Source of the DNA: Polyporus tsugae
Lineage: Eukaryota; Basidiomycota; Agaricomycetes; Polyporales; Polyporaceae
Assembly: GCA_024305745.1 (NCBI GenBank)
Contig: JAHRBS010000006.1
Span: 436,501 to 500,500, forward strand
Length of the DNA stretch: 64,000 nt
Reading direction: 5' to 3'
The stretch's first letter is position 1; each line of letters starts with the position of its first letter. The notes under the pieces are model-generated. The model searched no databases and was not told the origin of the DNA. It saw only the letters and a program-made list of their open reading frames with translations. Of the stretch, positions 45,080 through 56,854 are shown one piece after another. The translations under genes were made by a program, and so were the position numbers.

Positions 45080-47959
45080 TTACCAGACGTAAGCTTTGCG
45101 TGACCTCTTCGACCTATACGCGTCGCGGGAATCAAATAAACGCGATCTGAGTTCGAGGGCATGAATCTGAACGTTAACGTGAAGTCCGCGCACCGTACGC
45201 GTCGCAGCGGCCGAGTCAAGTGGGCGCTGGCGCTGCGACTCCGGTGGTCCTTGGGCGCTACGACGTGCTTCCAGGCTGCACTCCGTATCGTCACTGCGCT
45301 CGCGCGGCCCGTTGCTAGCACCGACCGTTGAGGATGCTAGGTCGCCGCCCTCCAATGCAGAGTGTCTGGGATCCCCATGAGCTCTGCCTGCCATGAGCTC
45401 TGTGTCCGCCATCGGACGTCTAGCTGCAACGGAGACCAGGCCATCGTTCCCGCCGATCTCGAAGCCAGCCTCGGTAGGCACAGACGGGTGGGCGGAAGCA
45501 TGTACAGGAGACGGCACAGGGCCAGTCGAGGTCGACGCAGTCGGGTGGCTCGGGTCGCCTTGTGCACAGCCCGCATGAGGCAAGTTGAACGGCGGGTCGT
45601 CGAGCGCGTGAGGTGGGAGAGCCACGTTAGGAGCGCGTTCTCGGATGTGTCTCATCACTTGCCGGACCTGCGGGCTAGGCATGCCCGCGCCGCGGAACGC
45701 GCTCTCGAAGTCCTGCCTGCCACGAGGGCGAACGGGGGTCTCCAAGCGGAGGAGCAGCTCTTGATCTTCGCGCGGCATGGTAGCGAAGCCTGGGGGCAGT
45801 TCGCGGCCACTGGGGAGCTTGTCGACAAGGAGCGGCCCGAACACCATGCGCTCGCGGTGAGCACGATTGGAGACGGTGTATCCCCCAGCCTGCGGTCGCA
45901 AGTTCGACGGTTGGGCGTCGCCGCCGCTACTTGGGTCAGGTTCACGAGAGTGCAAGGCGGAGGGTGCGCCAGAGTTGACGATCTGCACAGATCGCCGGAT
46001 AGAGGGCAGAGATGGAGGCAGATCGTTCAATGTCCCTGATAGCACGTCTTCGCCAAACTCATCTGTGCCCAACTCGGAGGTCGGATCAGGGGAGGTAGGA
46101 GGGGTCGAGTTGTGAGCGAACCCGGATGAGGAAGGATCCTGTTGCCTGCGTTCAAGGGAGAGCACAGTCGGACTTGGCTCTTGTGTGTGCGGACGCTGCA
46201 CAGATTGGATTCGGTGACTACGCTGGGGCGCCGGACTGGGAGTCGCGTCATCCGCCGCATCGGAGGTGTGCACCTCGGGAAGCTGAGGCAATTCCGTTGC
46301 CTCCTCCCCGATGACGAAGCGCCTCTTGGATACGGGTGTGCGGTCGACGGCGGGCATGTAGCTGGGGCGGCTTTGGTTAGAAATGGCGGAATGAGAGAGC
46401 CCGGGGGACATCAACGCGTTTGCCGCATTCTACCGCGTCCATGTGTCAGCGTTATGGATCAACTAGACAACGTTAGAGGTCCTACCGGGCTCAACCCCTT
46501 CCCGGCATCTCCGCTGTCCTCATTGGGAGGGCCATCGACGCGAACGAGATCTACTACGACTTCGTTAGTGTCTTGGGCTGTAGGCTGGAGGGAAGCAGCC
46601 AGAAACGTGTCATGTAACGAGACGATTCCGGGGGAGGAGCGAGTTACAACTCACCTGAGTTGCGCTCGGCAGAACGTAACCGGGTTCATAGCCGTCACCC
46701 TCAGGCTCTACGTCAGAAGGCCAATCAAACCACGACTTCTGAATCTTGATATTCTGAGTGATGTCGGCCGTTAACGTGTCCCTCACATCTCCAAGAAAGT
46801 GCCGAAACCACGGGTTCAGTGCGTCCTTCCTCGGAAGCTGTAGAATGTGGTGAACCTTCGGAGGCACCGGCGCAGGCACCGCGTCTGGTTCTGGAGTCGA
46901 AGGTGCGTGCGTTTGCGCCGTCGAGCGTTTGGGTGCTCGTCCAGCCTTTGGAGGATGGTGATCCCATCGAATGTCGTCGGGTAGCGGCTGTTCTTCAAGG
47001 GTTGGTCTCCATGTACGGTCCTTACGATCAGTGGGAGGGCTGGGGACGGGTGACAGTCCGTTGTCGTTGTTGCCTTCCTGGCGACTGTGGCTGTTGGTCT
47101 GTCCATGGACCTCTCCACCCTCAAGACTAGTTCCAGGACGACCACTACGGAAGAAAGTCCGCGCTACAGTGGAATGGTATTAGCAGATCGTATATTCGTA
47201 GAGAGTATGTCGAATTAGCGCACCAGTTCGGCGGAGTTTGTGTGGAGGAGACTGGTCGCTTGCTTCACCATGGGAGAATACGGCAGTGTCTGGCGGAGGA
47301 TGACCTCTCTGGCTTTGAGTTGGAGTACTCTGGCCAGACGAGCTCGTGGCCTGAGGCGGCAGATCCAACAGAAAGTCCTCGCGCTTGTACGTCCAGACAG
47401 ACCAGAACGCACCGGACATCATGAGGATCTTAACTGTCTCTAATTTAGGGTATAGCTCCAAAGTGAGCCTAGCTTGCTTCTGCCTTTGAGTTTCCGTTTC
47501 CAGAAAAACACTGCGAGCGGCTTCCTGCGCATCCTGGGTATCAGGCTCGACGGAGCCTAATGGCTTTACCTCCCCTATCAGAACGACGCTGTCCTGGTCC
47601 CCAGAGGCGTTAAAAATAAGGACGAAATCCGGAAGACAGTATTCAAGGATGATCTTCGACCCGTCTTGACCAGAGAGCCTACGGATAATGCAAGGATGTT
47701 GCGCTCCGCAGGTGAACGCCGAGTCTTGGATATCGCACGTCTCGCAGAATACCGCGAGGATATACCCCCAGAACCTGTATGTAAAAAATTCCCAGGTGCG
47801 TCGTTCTGGATGCCGTGCATATTCCGCCAGGCGTTCGAGTGTTCGAAAGAACTTCAACTTTGTTAGGACGAGGACGTTGTCGTCATCCTGCGCCGAGCGC
47901 CTTGAATTCAGTGCACACGCGCGTTGTAAACCAAATAACTTACTAGAAGTTGACTCCAT
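45080..47959 (-). CDS. Large protein with PD-(D/E)XK nuclease-like domain
   Basis: I join four exons: 47959-47224, 47163-46655, 46584-46486 and 46429-45080, giving an in-frame product of about 897 residues. Introns of 60, 70 and 56 bp carry GTGCGC/GTGAGT/GTAGGA donors and TAG, CAG and TAG acceptors. The N-terminal ~250 residues look globular: a helical start, then LEYCLPDFVLIFNASG, about 10 residues, LIGEVKPLG, and a later helix with QKQARLTLELYP. Pro-Asp followed by Glu-x-Lys on a second strand is the PD-(D/E)XK restriction-endonuclease signature. The remaining ~650 residues are Pro-, Ser- and Arg-rich and probably disordered, apart from a short ordered part (WFRHFLGDVRDTL ... WFDWPSD). Substrate and role are unknown; the domain call rests on the motif only. 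Confidence 0.65.
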
Positions 47960-48572
47960 GTCCAACTAGGCTCATTCTCCGGAGTCGGCATTTCCGGCAA
48001 GGCGATCTGTGATTACACTGCGTTTAGTTTAGACCGACAATAGTAGATGTAGTTAGGTAAAACATACCCCACCGGGGTCGCTTAAGGTTGATGGATTGAA
48101 GTTGAGCTGGATGTTGAGGATGTCGAGAAGGTGGTTGAGACCGAGAGAGAAGGTTCGTTGTCCCGGTCCGCGAGTCGACGAGAGTAGTCCACGATCGATA
48201 AGAGATGCCGTTCCGCAGTGCCCGGATCCTGTCTAGAACCAAATTCAAGCATACTGGGCGATGGAACCGGGACCGTGTTCAGAGGTCACAAATGTTAATC
48301 GCAACTTGGAGGGGTCGTACTACGTATTCATCGTCCGAGCCCACGAACATTAAGTCAGAATTTTTGTCGCTTGCCAAAGGATCGTGGGAAAAGAGAGAGC
48401 GCGTGCTGTATAGACTGTCGGCGTCTAACACCCGCACCCAACCACGCTTGAACCACGCCAGTGACCACCCTTGGACGACCCCATTGCTGAGCCAACTCTC
48501 AAACGACCCGCTCTTCGTCCCTCGCAAATAGTGCCACCTCACCATCTCTCCGCCACCGCTTGATCCATCCCC
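47960..48572. other. Divergent intergenic region
   Basis: About 610 bp between the starts of the nuclease-like gene (left) and the unknown gene (right). Both strands have ~100-codon frames here (48205-48531 plus, 48599-48279 minus) but neither has a domain or splice partner. Probably promoters and 5' UTRs. Confidence 0.4.
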
Positions 48573-49302
48573 ATGGCTGCCGTCTCGATACCAAAGCAAC
48601 AGTTACCTCTTTCCTCCCCTTACATCGTCGTCGGCGACGAGTTGAACGCGAATTCCCCTTCCAGCAGCTTGGCATCTTCTTCTTCGGAACCTGCTGCGCG
48701 AGAGCCTTCATATGTACCCAAACTGCCTTTGCGGAAGTTTGTTTGGGGTGTAAGTCCTCGCGTTTTACCTGCTTCTGCCTCAAGTGACCAGAAACGCAGG
48801 ATACAGTCATCAGGAATGCACTTCCGCACCCCATAATTTCACCGTGGCTCGATCCTCTCGACGTCGACGTAGATGACGTCAAGAAACTCCCTCTATGCTG
48901 GTACGGAGTGCCATTCCTGTCCGACTTGGTGTTCGCATATTCCCAGCGCGTGAAGGTCGCGGTGTATATGAAGCACCGTAACCTGGGTCTCAAGCCGGGG
49001 GACTTCGACGCGTACGGGACGTGGCCGAGGCTGGTGAAGTGGTTCGAGGACAAGTGCGGTTTCACGATGCACTTGAACGAAGTCTGGGGCCAGCCGACTC
49101 ACATCCTCACCTTCTTCAACAACCACCAAATCCCCCACGTCACGAGGGAAATGTGGGAGCTGGTTGGCGACTTGTTGGACGATATGGGTTATCCACCGGA
49201 TTTGGAGCTCAAATGGTACCTCGATCGACAACTGGAGGTACGTCGTTCTGCGTTTCACTGCCATCCTAGTGCTAGCCCGCTGATCCTGCCCGTTAGTATT
49301 AG
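48573..49302 (+). CDS. Uncharacterised 206-residue protein
   Basis: Three exons: 48573-48749, 48800-49237 and a 6-bp last exon 49297-49302 (Tyr plus stop); 621 bp in frame. The first ~55 residues are Ser- and Pro-rich (low complexity). The rest looks globular: KLPLRKFVWGDTVIRNALP, WYGVPFLSDLVFAYSQRVK, FDAYGTWPRLVKWFEDKCGF, HILTFFNNHQIPHVTREMWE and LELKWYLDRQLEY. I do not recognise the family. If intron 2 is retained, the frame instead adds about 85 residues including a hydrophobic stretch (49320-49400), but the GTACGT donor and CCGTTAG acceptor favour the short end. Starts divergently from the nuclease-like gene. No signal peptide. Confidence 0.6.
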
Positions 49303-49740
49303 GCGGACTGCTATCGGATCAACTTCTGTTGCCGTTCCATGTCTGTACGTTTGTTGCGCCTTCGCTGTCGCCTCTTGCGCCATTTGTCTAGTTTTGTACG
49401 TTTATCATCGCCGCACACTTACAGGACTTCCGTTTGCTACTTACCTGCTCTTCCCCACGCGCCTGCATGGCTGTCATGAGTCGTCATAGTCACACCACCC
49501 TTATTTGCTGATCCCGCCAAGTCGTTACCGGATGCTAATGGTCGCTCGAATGGTAACTGGAGTACTTGCAAGCCCTCAGTGTCTCGTCACTTAGTCTGTG
49601 CCTGGAATTCAATCGATTCAAGCGACATCCAAATGACCTGAACAATCGACTTTAGATCGAGCCTGACGGATGGCAAGAATGTGGTATAGTTTGTCTCGCT
49701 GCGCAATTCGCTAGATGGGCCGACTTTTAATACCCAACCT
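49303..49740. other. Intergenic, no gene seen
   Basis: About 440 bp. Its right part resembles the 5' flank of BTB gene 6 (for instance CGACCTGA/TTGACCTTCG-type and CACCACCC words before the start), in line with locus duplication. No gene is supported. Confidence 0.35.
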
Positions 49741-50755
49741 TGCTTTTACGCTCCCACCACCCATCTCTTGCATCGACTTTCGAAACATGGATCGCTATCG
49801 CGTTATTGGATTTCTCGCATTCACAGATCCCGCTGCGACACCACTCCGAGACCTTCGCCAACACGATCGCCGACACCGAAGCGCAGGCCGACGCCGTATA
49901 CAATGGAGTGTCGTTAACGGTAGAGATGTACGGTGACAACGCGGAGGACCTCGCCATGCTGCTGAACTACATTTATAATCCATCGTACGTCCGTCGTGCT
50001 GCCCTTTATTGCTTCTCCCCCTCAACTCTTCCAGCGTGATGACCTTCAAGAGAGGTGATCTAAACACCCCGATTGCCATCAGTGGTGTCGTCCGCTCCGC
50101 AGACAAGTACCGCCGTTCCAGTCTCTCCACGACCGCCTCGTGAAACAAGTCGCCGCCGACCGGCCTACCATGTTCTACGAGTGGGACGCCTTGCAAGGCG
50201 AGATGGCTGCGCGTCCACTACACCTGCAGACGTATGTATGTACGTCGCCCTTAGCGCCTGGGCCGCATATGCATACATCCTCCCTGATTCGACGGCCACC
50301 TGAAGACGGCGTGTTCTCCGACGTCATCCCCGAGAATCTCCGCCATCCTATTCGCGCAAGTGTTCGGCTGCCCCGAGATCCTCCCCGGCGTGTTCTACTA
50401 GCTGACGCGCGCACATCAGCCTCAAGACCGACTGGCCGCTGCGCGACCACCCCGGCGGACCGCGCGGCCAAGCGCGACCCTCTCACGTGCTGGTCGTTCC
50501 TCGGGGAGGAGAATGCGGCTTCCAGAAGCTTGACAAGTGCTTCCCCCCGATTATGACGTTTGTGGGCGAGAGGTGCAGGCCGGCTGAAGACCCGATCCTC
50601 ACATACGACGGTGGCGGCCCGAGATGCTTTGCTGTCATGTATCGTATGTTTTCCACCCTGGAGACCGGGAGACCCGCCTCAGAGAGGCACCAGACGACCG
50701 TGAGGAGCAGGTGCCACCTCTGAAATCTGAAACGCGAGATCCTTGAGGTACGCAG
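49741..50755 (+). pseudogene. BTB/POZ protein 7, heavily decayed duplicate of BTB 6
   Basis: The BTB core lacks its N-terminal half. Recognisable parts: SETFANTIADTEAQADAVYN, MYGDNAEDLAMLLNYIYNPS followed by a GTACGT donor, a CTTCCAG acceptor near 50034, then MTFKRGDLNTPIAISGVV. After that come frameshifts, a small deletion around the Leu-His-Asp repeat, a TAG stop at 50398-50400 and loss of the CxxC tail. The 3' flank (GAGATCCTTGAGGTACG…GCTGAGCGTTGGG) matches that of BTB 6. So the whole locus, with flank, was duplicated and then decayed. Confidence 0.8.
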
Positions 50756-51170
50756 AGACGCCTGCCTTACTCGTGCGGAATGCTGAGCGTTGGGTCCTGG
50801 GTCAGAATATGATCGTGTTTGCTTAATCATATGACGAACCTTGGTGGTTTCCGCGAACCGAGTGCTTCAACCTTTGCTCTCTCCAAACTCTGTTGTAGCC
50901 GTGTCGAGGCCGATTCGACTCTCCGAGTTCCCGAAGACGTCCGCTTGCGGAAGGCTGTGCCGCATGCTGTAGTACGTCCCTGAACAAGTCCCAGGCGGTC
51001 AAGCGACTGAACTCTCCAGCTTAAAGCCGTCTTCATATGCTAAGTATGAGTCAGTGAGTTTTCATTTAACCTGCGATGGGAGGGGCAACTGTTTGACATG
51101 AGGATGATAGAGCTTTGAGCTGACATGACAACCTGTTAGATCGAAGAAGAACTCGGACTGCGGACGGCCT
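50756..51170 (+). other. Spacer between BTB pseudogene 7 and the CHAT gene
   Basis: About 415 bp. The first ~60 bp match the 3' flank of BTB 6. The remainder is upstream sequence of the CHAT gene with no coding support. Confidence 0.4.
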
Positions 51171-51180
51171 GTATATATAT
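51171..51180 (+). promoter_or_regulatory. TATA box of the TPR-CHAT gene
   Basis: GTATATATAT lies about 90 bp before the ATG at 51262, with a pyrimidine-rich stretch (CCACTCCCCCCTC) right after it, as in fungal core promoters. No comparable promoter precedes the long reading frame at 51679. This supports the upstream exons as part of the same gene. Confidence 0.6.
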
Positions 51181-51261
51181 CCACTCCCCCCTCATTGCCA
51201 GCGATACGTCCCTCAATCGTGTTCTTCACCTATACCTCACAGAGCTGGTCGATTCTCTCCC

Positions 51262-54200
51262 ATGGATCGCTTTGAGAAGGAGCTCAGTGATGCATTTACA
51301 GAAATGATTTTGTCCGGCTGGACGTCAGACGGTGCGTCTGGGGTAGGGCTGTCCACAGAATCTACTACGTCTGTAGCTCCACAATGGTGAGTTGGCCTTA
51401 GCATTAGTTGTTCAACGAGCGCCGACTTGAACCAACAAGGGATGGCAGAGCGGCGATTCCAGCCGATGAACCAGAGAGGGAGGCGGCCACTTCCACTGGA
51501 GGCGAGGTGCTTGCGGAGGAAGTCAACGAGCTGTTGGCCAGCCTTAGATCCAGCACATCGTCTGGTGATCTAAATCAGGCCATCCAGCCATTGGTCTCCA
51601 TAATGGGAAAACTCATGGTGGGGTGACGACGCTACCCTCATTATGCTGAACTCAGATCCCTAACCAGTGACTTAGGACATGATACCCTCGTCCGCTCAGC
51701 ATCAACTACCTGCTGCGATACTCCCAGACTTCTCACACAACAATTCACGGATTGATGGCGCCGCGGACGGCTCCCGTCCGGCCCTGTACGATGTCAAGCA
51801 GCACTCTTTCGCGCAGTTCAAGGACAGTGCCGACTACGCGACGCGTGCATTCCGCACCTTTGACACTGCTCAAGAATGCTTGGAGGATCCCTCTCGTTTA
51901 TCGATTCCTTCATCTCCGCTTCCCGGTACGTCATCGTCCGCATCGTCTGCCGCTGCCCAGGACGGACTATCCTGGCTCGGTTCCATGATGAACAAGCTTT
52001 ACGATAGCTTCGGGGGCAATCAGATGTCGAAGGAGATGAGCCGGATCTTGCAGGGCAACGAGGCGTACCTTCGAACGGGCGCTAGAGAGCTCGCCCGGTC
52101 CCTCCAGTCCACACCGGAATCTTCTCCCTACTATCCTGTTCTCCAGTCCGCGTTCGCCCTCGTGCTGCTTCATCTGTATGAGCTCACCCACGATTTGACC
52201 AGTCTTGACGCTGCTATCGACACCGCCTCGCGCGGTGTGTCGACCCTCACAGACCCAAGGAGCGGTTTCCCGCCGGCAGCGACGTTCGCAGCCAGAAATT
52301 GGACGTACTCGCAACGACTGTTTTCGCGCAGGGAGGGGAGCGCAGAGCCTCTGGACCGCGCGATCAACGTTGCCACGACGATCCTTGGTATTTCTTCGGA
52401 ACATCATCCGAATGACTTCGCAGGTCGCCGCCTCCTTTCCATGGAACTCGCCGAATGTCTCCTCGATAGACATCGCTACCTCGGTGATGTCAAAGACCTA
52501 GATCACGCGTTGAATCATATTCACGCTGCGTTCAAAGACGTGGAGCTCGAAGACACTCACAGCCTCTATGTACTGGGGTCACTACACTTGGAACGTTACG
52601 CACGTCGTGGTACCCTGGATGACTTGGACAAAGCTCTATACCATGCTATGCAGCTCCACCACCTCAACGACCAGTCTTCACTGAACGGCACCACGCTGCT
52701 GACCCCTCATCCCGACGCTGCACCCTCGATGCACCTTCTTGCGGCCGCGCTCGTTCAGAGATTCATCGTCGTCATGGACGTTGACGTTCTCAACGAGGCC
52801 GTTACCTACGGGCGGAAAGCGGTCCAGTTATGTCCTCAGGAGCATCCGCACTACTCCATGTACCTCTCGGACATTGCCTCCCTCCTCCATCAGCGCTTCG
52901 TCGCTGACGACGATTTGGAGGTCCTCGAGGACTGCGTCCAGAAAGCTCTGGAGGCACTCAACGCTCAGGCCCGTCCAGGGTGCTACCCCTACTATCCTCA
53001 ACAAGCTGTGCTTGGTCTCGCACTAGCACGCCTTGGCGGGAGCAAGAACGACGTCGAACAGATCGACGAGGGGATCCACCACCTCACGGTCGCGCGGAAG
53101 AACTTCTCCGGCGGCCCGCATCTCGAGTCACGCATCGAGCAGGACCTCGCAAGCGCGCTCCTCCTCAAATTCGAGCATACGAACGCGAAAGACGACCTAG
53201 ACGAAGCCGTCCATTACGCCTCATCGGCGTTGGAGCGCGCCCCCACAGACGACAGCTCCCGCGCTGGCCTTGCCTTTGAGCTCGGGCGCATGCTGTCCAT
53301 CTGTTACTCCATCTCGCACATCGACGCAGATCTCGAGCGCGCGGTCGACACCTTGCGCGACGTCTCGAACGGCACCGGGCCCGCTTCTACTCGTGTTCGC
53401 GCAGCGATGGGATGGGCAAAGGTGGCCGCGGCACGCGGAGCCGGCGCTGCGTCTCTCACCGCGCTCAAAGTCGCGCTCGACATCCTCCCCCTCGTCGCTT
53501 GGTCTGGCAACCGGATGGTCGTCCAGTACAAGACCCTGATGTCCCTGTCTGCGGACATCGGACCATGGGCCGCGGCGTGCGCGATATCTTGTGGGAAACT
53601 CGAGGATGCAGTGTTGTATCTGGAGCGCGGGCGGAACGTCCTCTGGTCCCAGTTGCTCGCCTTTCAAGATGGCGCGCGGAAGCATCGAGCGGCTGGTGGT
53701 GCTGGCGATACGTCAACTTCAACGTTGACGATGGAGGCGGACTCGCTGGCCTCGTACATCACTCACGGGATTCATGGGCCGGCAGGGATAACGGAGGAAC
53801 ATCGGGAGGAGTTGAAGAAACGGAATCCGCAGCTTCACGGCATCCTGGAGAACCTGCTGTCGTTGGCCGACGAGATGAAGCGTAAGGCGGCTTCGATGCC
53901 GGTGCACCGTCCAGAAGACACGGAGAAGATGGATGAGTTCAAGGCTTTGTTCAGGAGCATATACGGGGACGCGTCGCTGCATGGCGCTGCTCGCCGTTGG
54001 ACGTCTCTCCGATCAACCGTGGAGGACCTCGGACAGGATTCAGATGGTCTTGATCTCTTCGTCCAAGACTCGCCGCTCGTGGAGCTTCTCGTCGGAGGAT
54101 ATGTCGTCTTCCTGAACACGCACTCGATACGCTGTGACGCACTCATCATGCAGCGTACCGCAGACGCGAGCATCCAGGTCGATCACGTCCCTTTACCTGA

Positions 54201-55158
54201 GCTCTGTGCCGACATAGCTCGCCAATGGGCAGAGTCCATCCAAATAGGCATGTACGACCTCCAGGCCGGCGCAATGGGTGTACGCGAGCTCGAAAACATC
54301 ATCTTGATCCCAATTCTCCAGGAACTCTGGCGCACCGCTGCATCTCCCGTTCTTACTCATCTCTCCATATCCGCCGACACAGCTTCACCTCCGACGCGCA
54401 TCTGGTGGTGTCTTTCGGGACCACTCGCATTTCTTCCACTACATGCTGCAGGTCCTTACAACGACGGTGCACCTGGTGTCCCCGAGCTCGTCATCTCATC
54501 CTACACTCCGACCCTCAAGTCGCTCTTAAACGCATACAAAGCACCTCGCGCTGCCTTCTCGATGCTCGCGGTCGGCCAGCCTGACACCCCCGACATGTCT
54601 CCCCTCCCCTCCGTCCGCAAGGAGCTCGCCACGATAGAGCGCGCATGCGCGCGAGTCCCTCGCGATCTCACAGCCCTCGTCGGTCCCGACGCAACCGTCC
54701 TCGCAGTGTCGCACGCCCTCTCCTCGCATACATGGCTACACCTCTCCTGCCATGCGCACCAGGACTCAAGCTACCCGTTCGACAGCGCGTTCTACATGCA
54801 CAACGGCCCGCTCACGCTCAAGAGACTCATGCAGCTCGACCTCGCGCGCGTACAGTTTGCGTTCCTCTCCGCATGCCTGACGTCGGCGGGAGACGCGGGC
54901 CTGCCGGACGAGTGCATCCATTTGGCCGCGGGCATGCAGTTCGCGGGCGTGCGGAGTGCGGTGGCGACGCTGTGGTCGGTGGACGACCGCGCAGCCGCGC
55001 TCGTGACGGACAGGGTGTATGGGAAGGTGATGAAGGAGGGTGTAACGGAACCTGACGCGGGTGAGGCAGCACGGGCACTGCATGATGCAGTGCTTGAAAG
55101 GAAGGCGGCTGGGAAGCCGATGGTTGGCTGGGTCCCGTTCATCCATGTAGGCATCTGA
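51262..55158 (+). CDS. TPR-CHAT protein (caspase-like CHAT protease)
   Basis: Proposed exons 51262-51386, 51440-51617 and 51676-55158 give 1,261 residues. Exon 3 alone is open for 1,159 codons from ATG 51679, a fallback model. The middle (about residues 200-750) is helical repeats of TPR style, with recurring units such as LDALNHIHAAF-like and DDLDEAVHYASSALERAP. The C-terminal ~250 residues are a CHAT domain: LGPLAFLPLHAAG-like start (CLSGPLAFLPLHAAG), then HLSCHAHQD with catalytic His at about residue 1127, LTLKRLMQLDL, FAFLSACLTSAG with catalytic Cys at about 1168, and AVATLWSVDD. CHAT peptidases are caspase relatives; TPR-CHAT proteins act in death or defence pathways in bacteria. Fungal roles are little known. 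The donor of intron 2 (GTGGGG) is weak. Confidence 0.85.
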
Positions 55159-55226
55159 GATCACACAAGGGATCGGATGAATAGCATTGTCATGAATGCT
55201 GCAGCACTGAGCCGGTGACGAGGTCT

Positions 55227-56854
55227 TTAATATCGCGAGTACGGCGGTGGTAGCGTGATTACGGTGGCAATAGTGTGCTGATCATCGTCCGCGGCATGCC
55301 GAAGCTCATCGAGTGGGCCGCCATCCAGGCGTATACCTCCATCTGTTTCGTATCTGAACGTCGGCCCACTCCCTTGGTCTTCTCCAACCTGGTTGGCATC
55401 TCCATTCCAGGTGTCGCAGTCTCTGCATGCTCCACCTCCCATCTCCGCGGGAGATTGCCGGCCCTTGGCCGCTTCCGTGCTCGAAGGACTGAGGGCGGTG
55501 CCCGTCGCTGTGCCGGTACTCGCAGCCCCTCGGTCTCGCTTCACCGGCGTAGTCGGGAGGAATGGAACCGTCTCCAGAAGACGAGGCAGGGGGCTGCGGG
55601 AGAGAGGCACAAAGTTCGATGCCTCGACGATCATAGATCCTGAGATGCAAGTCACAACGTCAGGGTATTGTTCTGGCTCTGAAAGGGACTGCCAACCATT
55701 TCTATCCGAGCGCGTGGAAGTGTCCAGCGTCCCGAACGAGTTCCGCTGACGACATTCCAGATTTTCGCTGTCGTCGTTGACAGCGAGGAGCAGCGCGCGC
55801 CGTGTTGTAGAGGTTGCCTCAGGCATTCTCGCATTGGACCCTGGATGAATGACGAGATAGTCAGCGTCGGACCCCATACGGCTGATTCGCGTGGACGCTG
55901 ACCTGCAGATGTGCTTGCCACGACAACGGTCGGCCGTAGACGCCTGCGTTTCGCCGCGTACCGTACAAGGCCAGCAACTAGTGCAAGTAGCAACACCCCA
56001 ACGCCTGTTGCAATGCCCTCGATCGCACCTGCAGGCATACCGGACGGGGAAGAAGGATAGGATGGTGAAAGAGGAAGGAATGACGTGCTAGGACTCGGAG
56101 TCGGAGTCGATAAAGTTGTGGAAAGGGATTCCGCCGCCGAGGTATTTGTATCGGTTGTCGTCGCCGTCGAGCCTGTCATGCTGATGACGGTGGTGCTGGT
56201 CACGCTTGCAACAGTTCCTTGGCTGCCGGTTAGCGAAACGGCAGAGAACAACGAACTTGCACGCGAGGAGTTGGCGCTAGGAGGCTGAGATGGGGCCACC
56301 GCCGTTGGGCTGCCATTCGATGGAGGAGTTGACGGGGGTACGGACCGGGTCAATGAGGGAGATGCAGGCTCGGATGATGGGGACGAAGTAGGGCCGACAT
56401 CCGTGGATGTAGTGGACTGAGGAGGAGGAGTGATATGTGTGGACGTCGGGGCGGTGGTAGGGGCATTAGGGGCGGGACCCGCATGACGCGACCCGATAAC
56501 GGTCGTACAACCGCCGACGCCATTGATGAACACGCAAGTCTCCTCGAAAACCGTGCTCACGACCATGCCGGGTTGGTGGGAGGGAAGGTGGAGGAACCAA
56601 CGACACCATCTGTCGATGTCCATCGGTTTTTGAAGTCGGGCGGCGTTGTGGATCGTTGTTGAGCCCGGATAACGGAAGCGTTCCGATACCAGTGTATCTA
56701 ATGAAGGCTCAGCTTCCGCTTCGCGAACAGATCCGATGTCCGAATCTAAGTGAGCAGGAATCTTGGGATTCTGCACGTGTTCAGCGTCTGAATGATAGCG
56801 TTGAGTCGTTGACACCCAGCTCAAGGTCCATGTAGTCAGGCCCCAGAAGTGCAA
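55227..56854 (-). CDS. Single-pass membrane protein with Ser/Thr-rich ectodomain and PPPY tail
   Basis: Two exons are clear: up to 55903 and 55840-55227, around a 62-bp intron (GTCAGC to TCCAG) whose removal joins the frames. From the N-terminus: an uncertain start (no convincing ATG in the first 100 codons of this frame, so an upstream exon may be missing), a Cys-containing stretch, and about 150 residues of Ser/Thr/Pro (likely O-glycosylated). Then come a transmembrane helix (IATGVGVLLLALVAGLVRYA) with a basic stop-transfer KRRRLR, a ~230-residue cytoplasmic tail, and the C-terminal ITLPPPYSRY. PPPY binds WW domains, typically of Nedd4/Rsp5 ligases or arrestins. Looks like a cell-surface sensor. 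It converges on the CHAT gene, with 68 bp between stops. Confidence 0.65.

Noticed and set aside
46142..46774. 210-codon plus-strand frame
   Set aside because: Antisense to the spliced nuclease-like gene, whose exons join in phase on the minus strand.
51408..51626. Separate small gene before the CHAT gene
   Set aside because: Only 53 bp separate it from the CHAT frame, with no promoter, and splice sites join both in phase; treated as exon 2.
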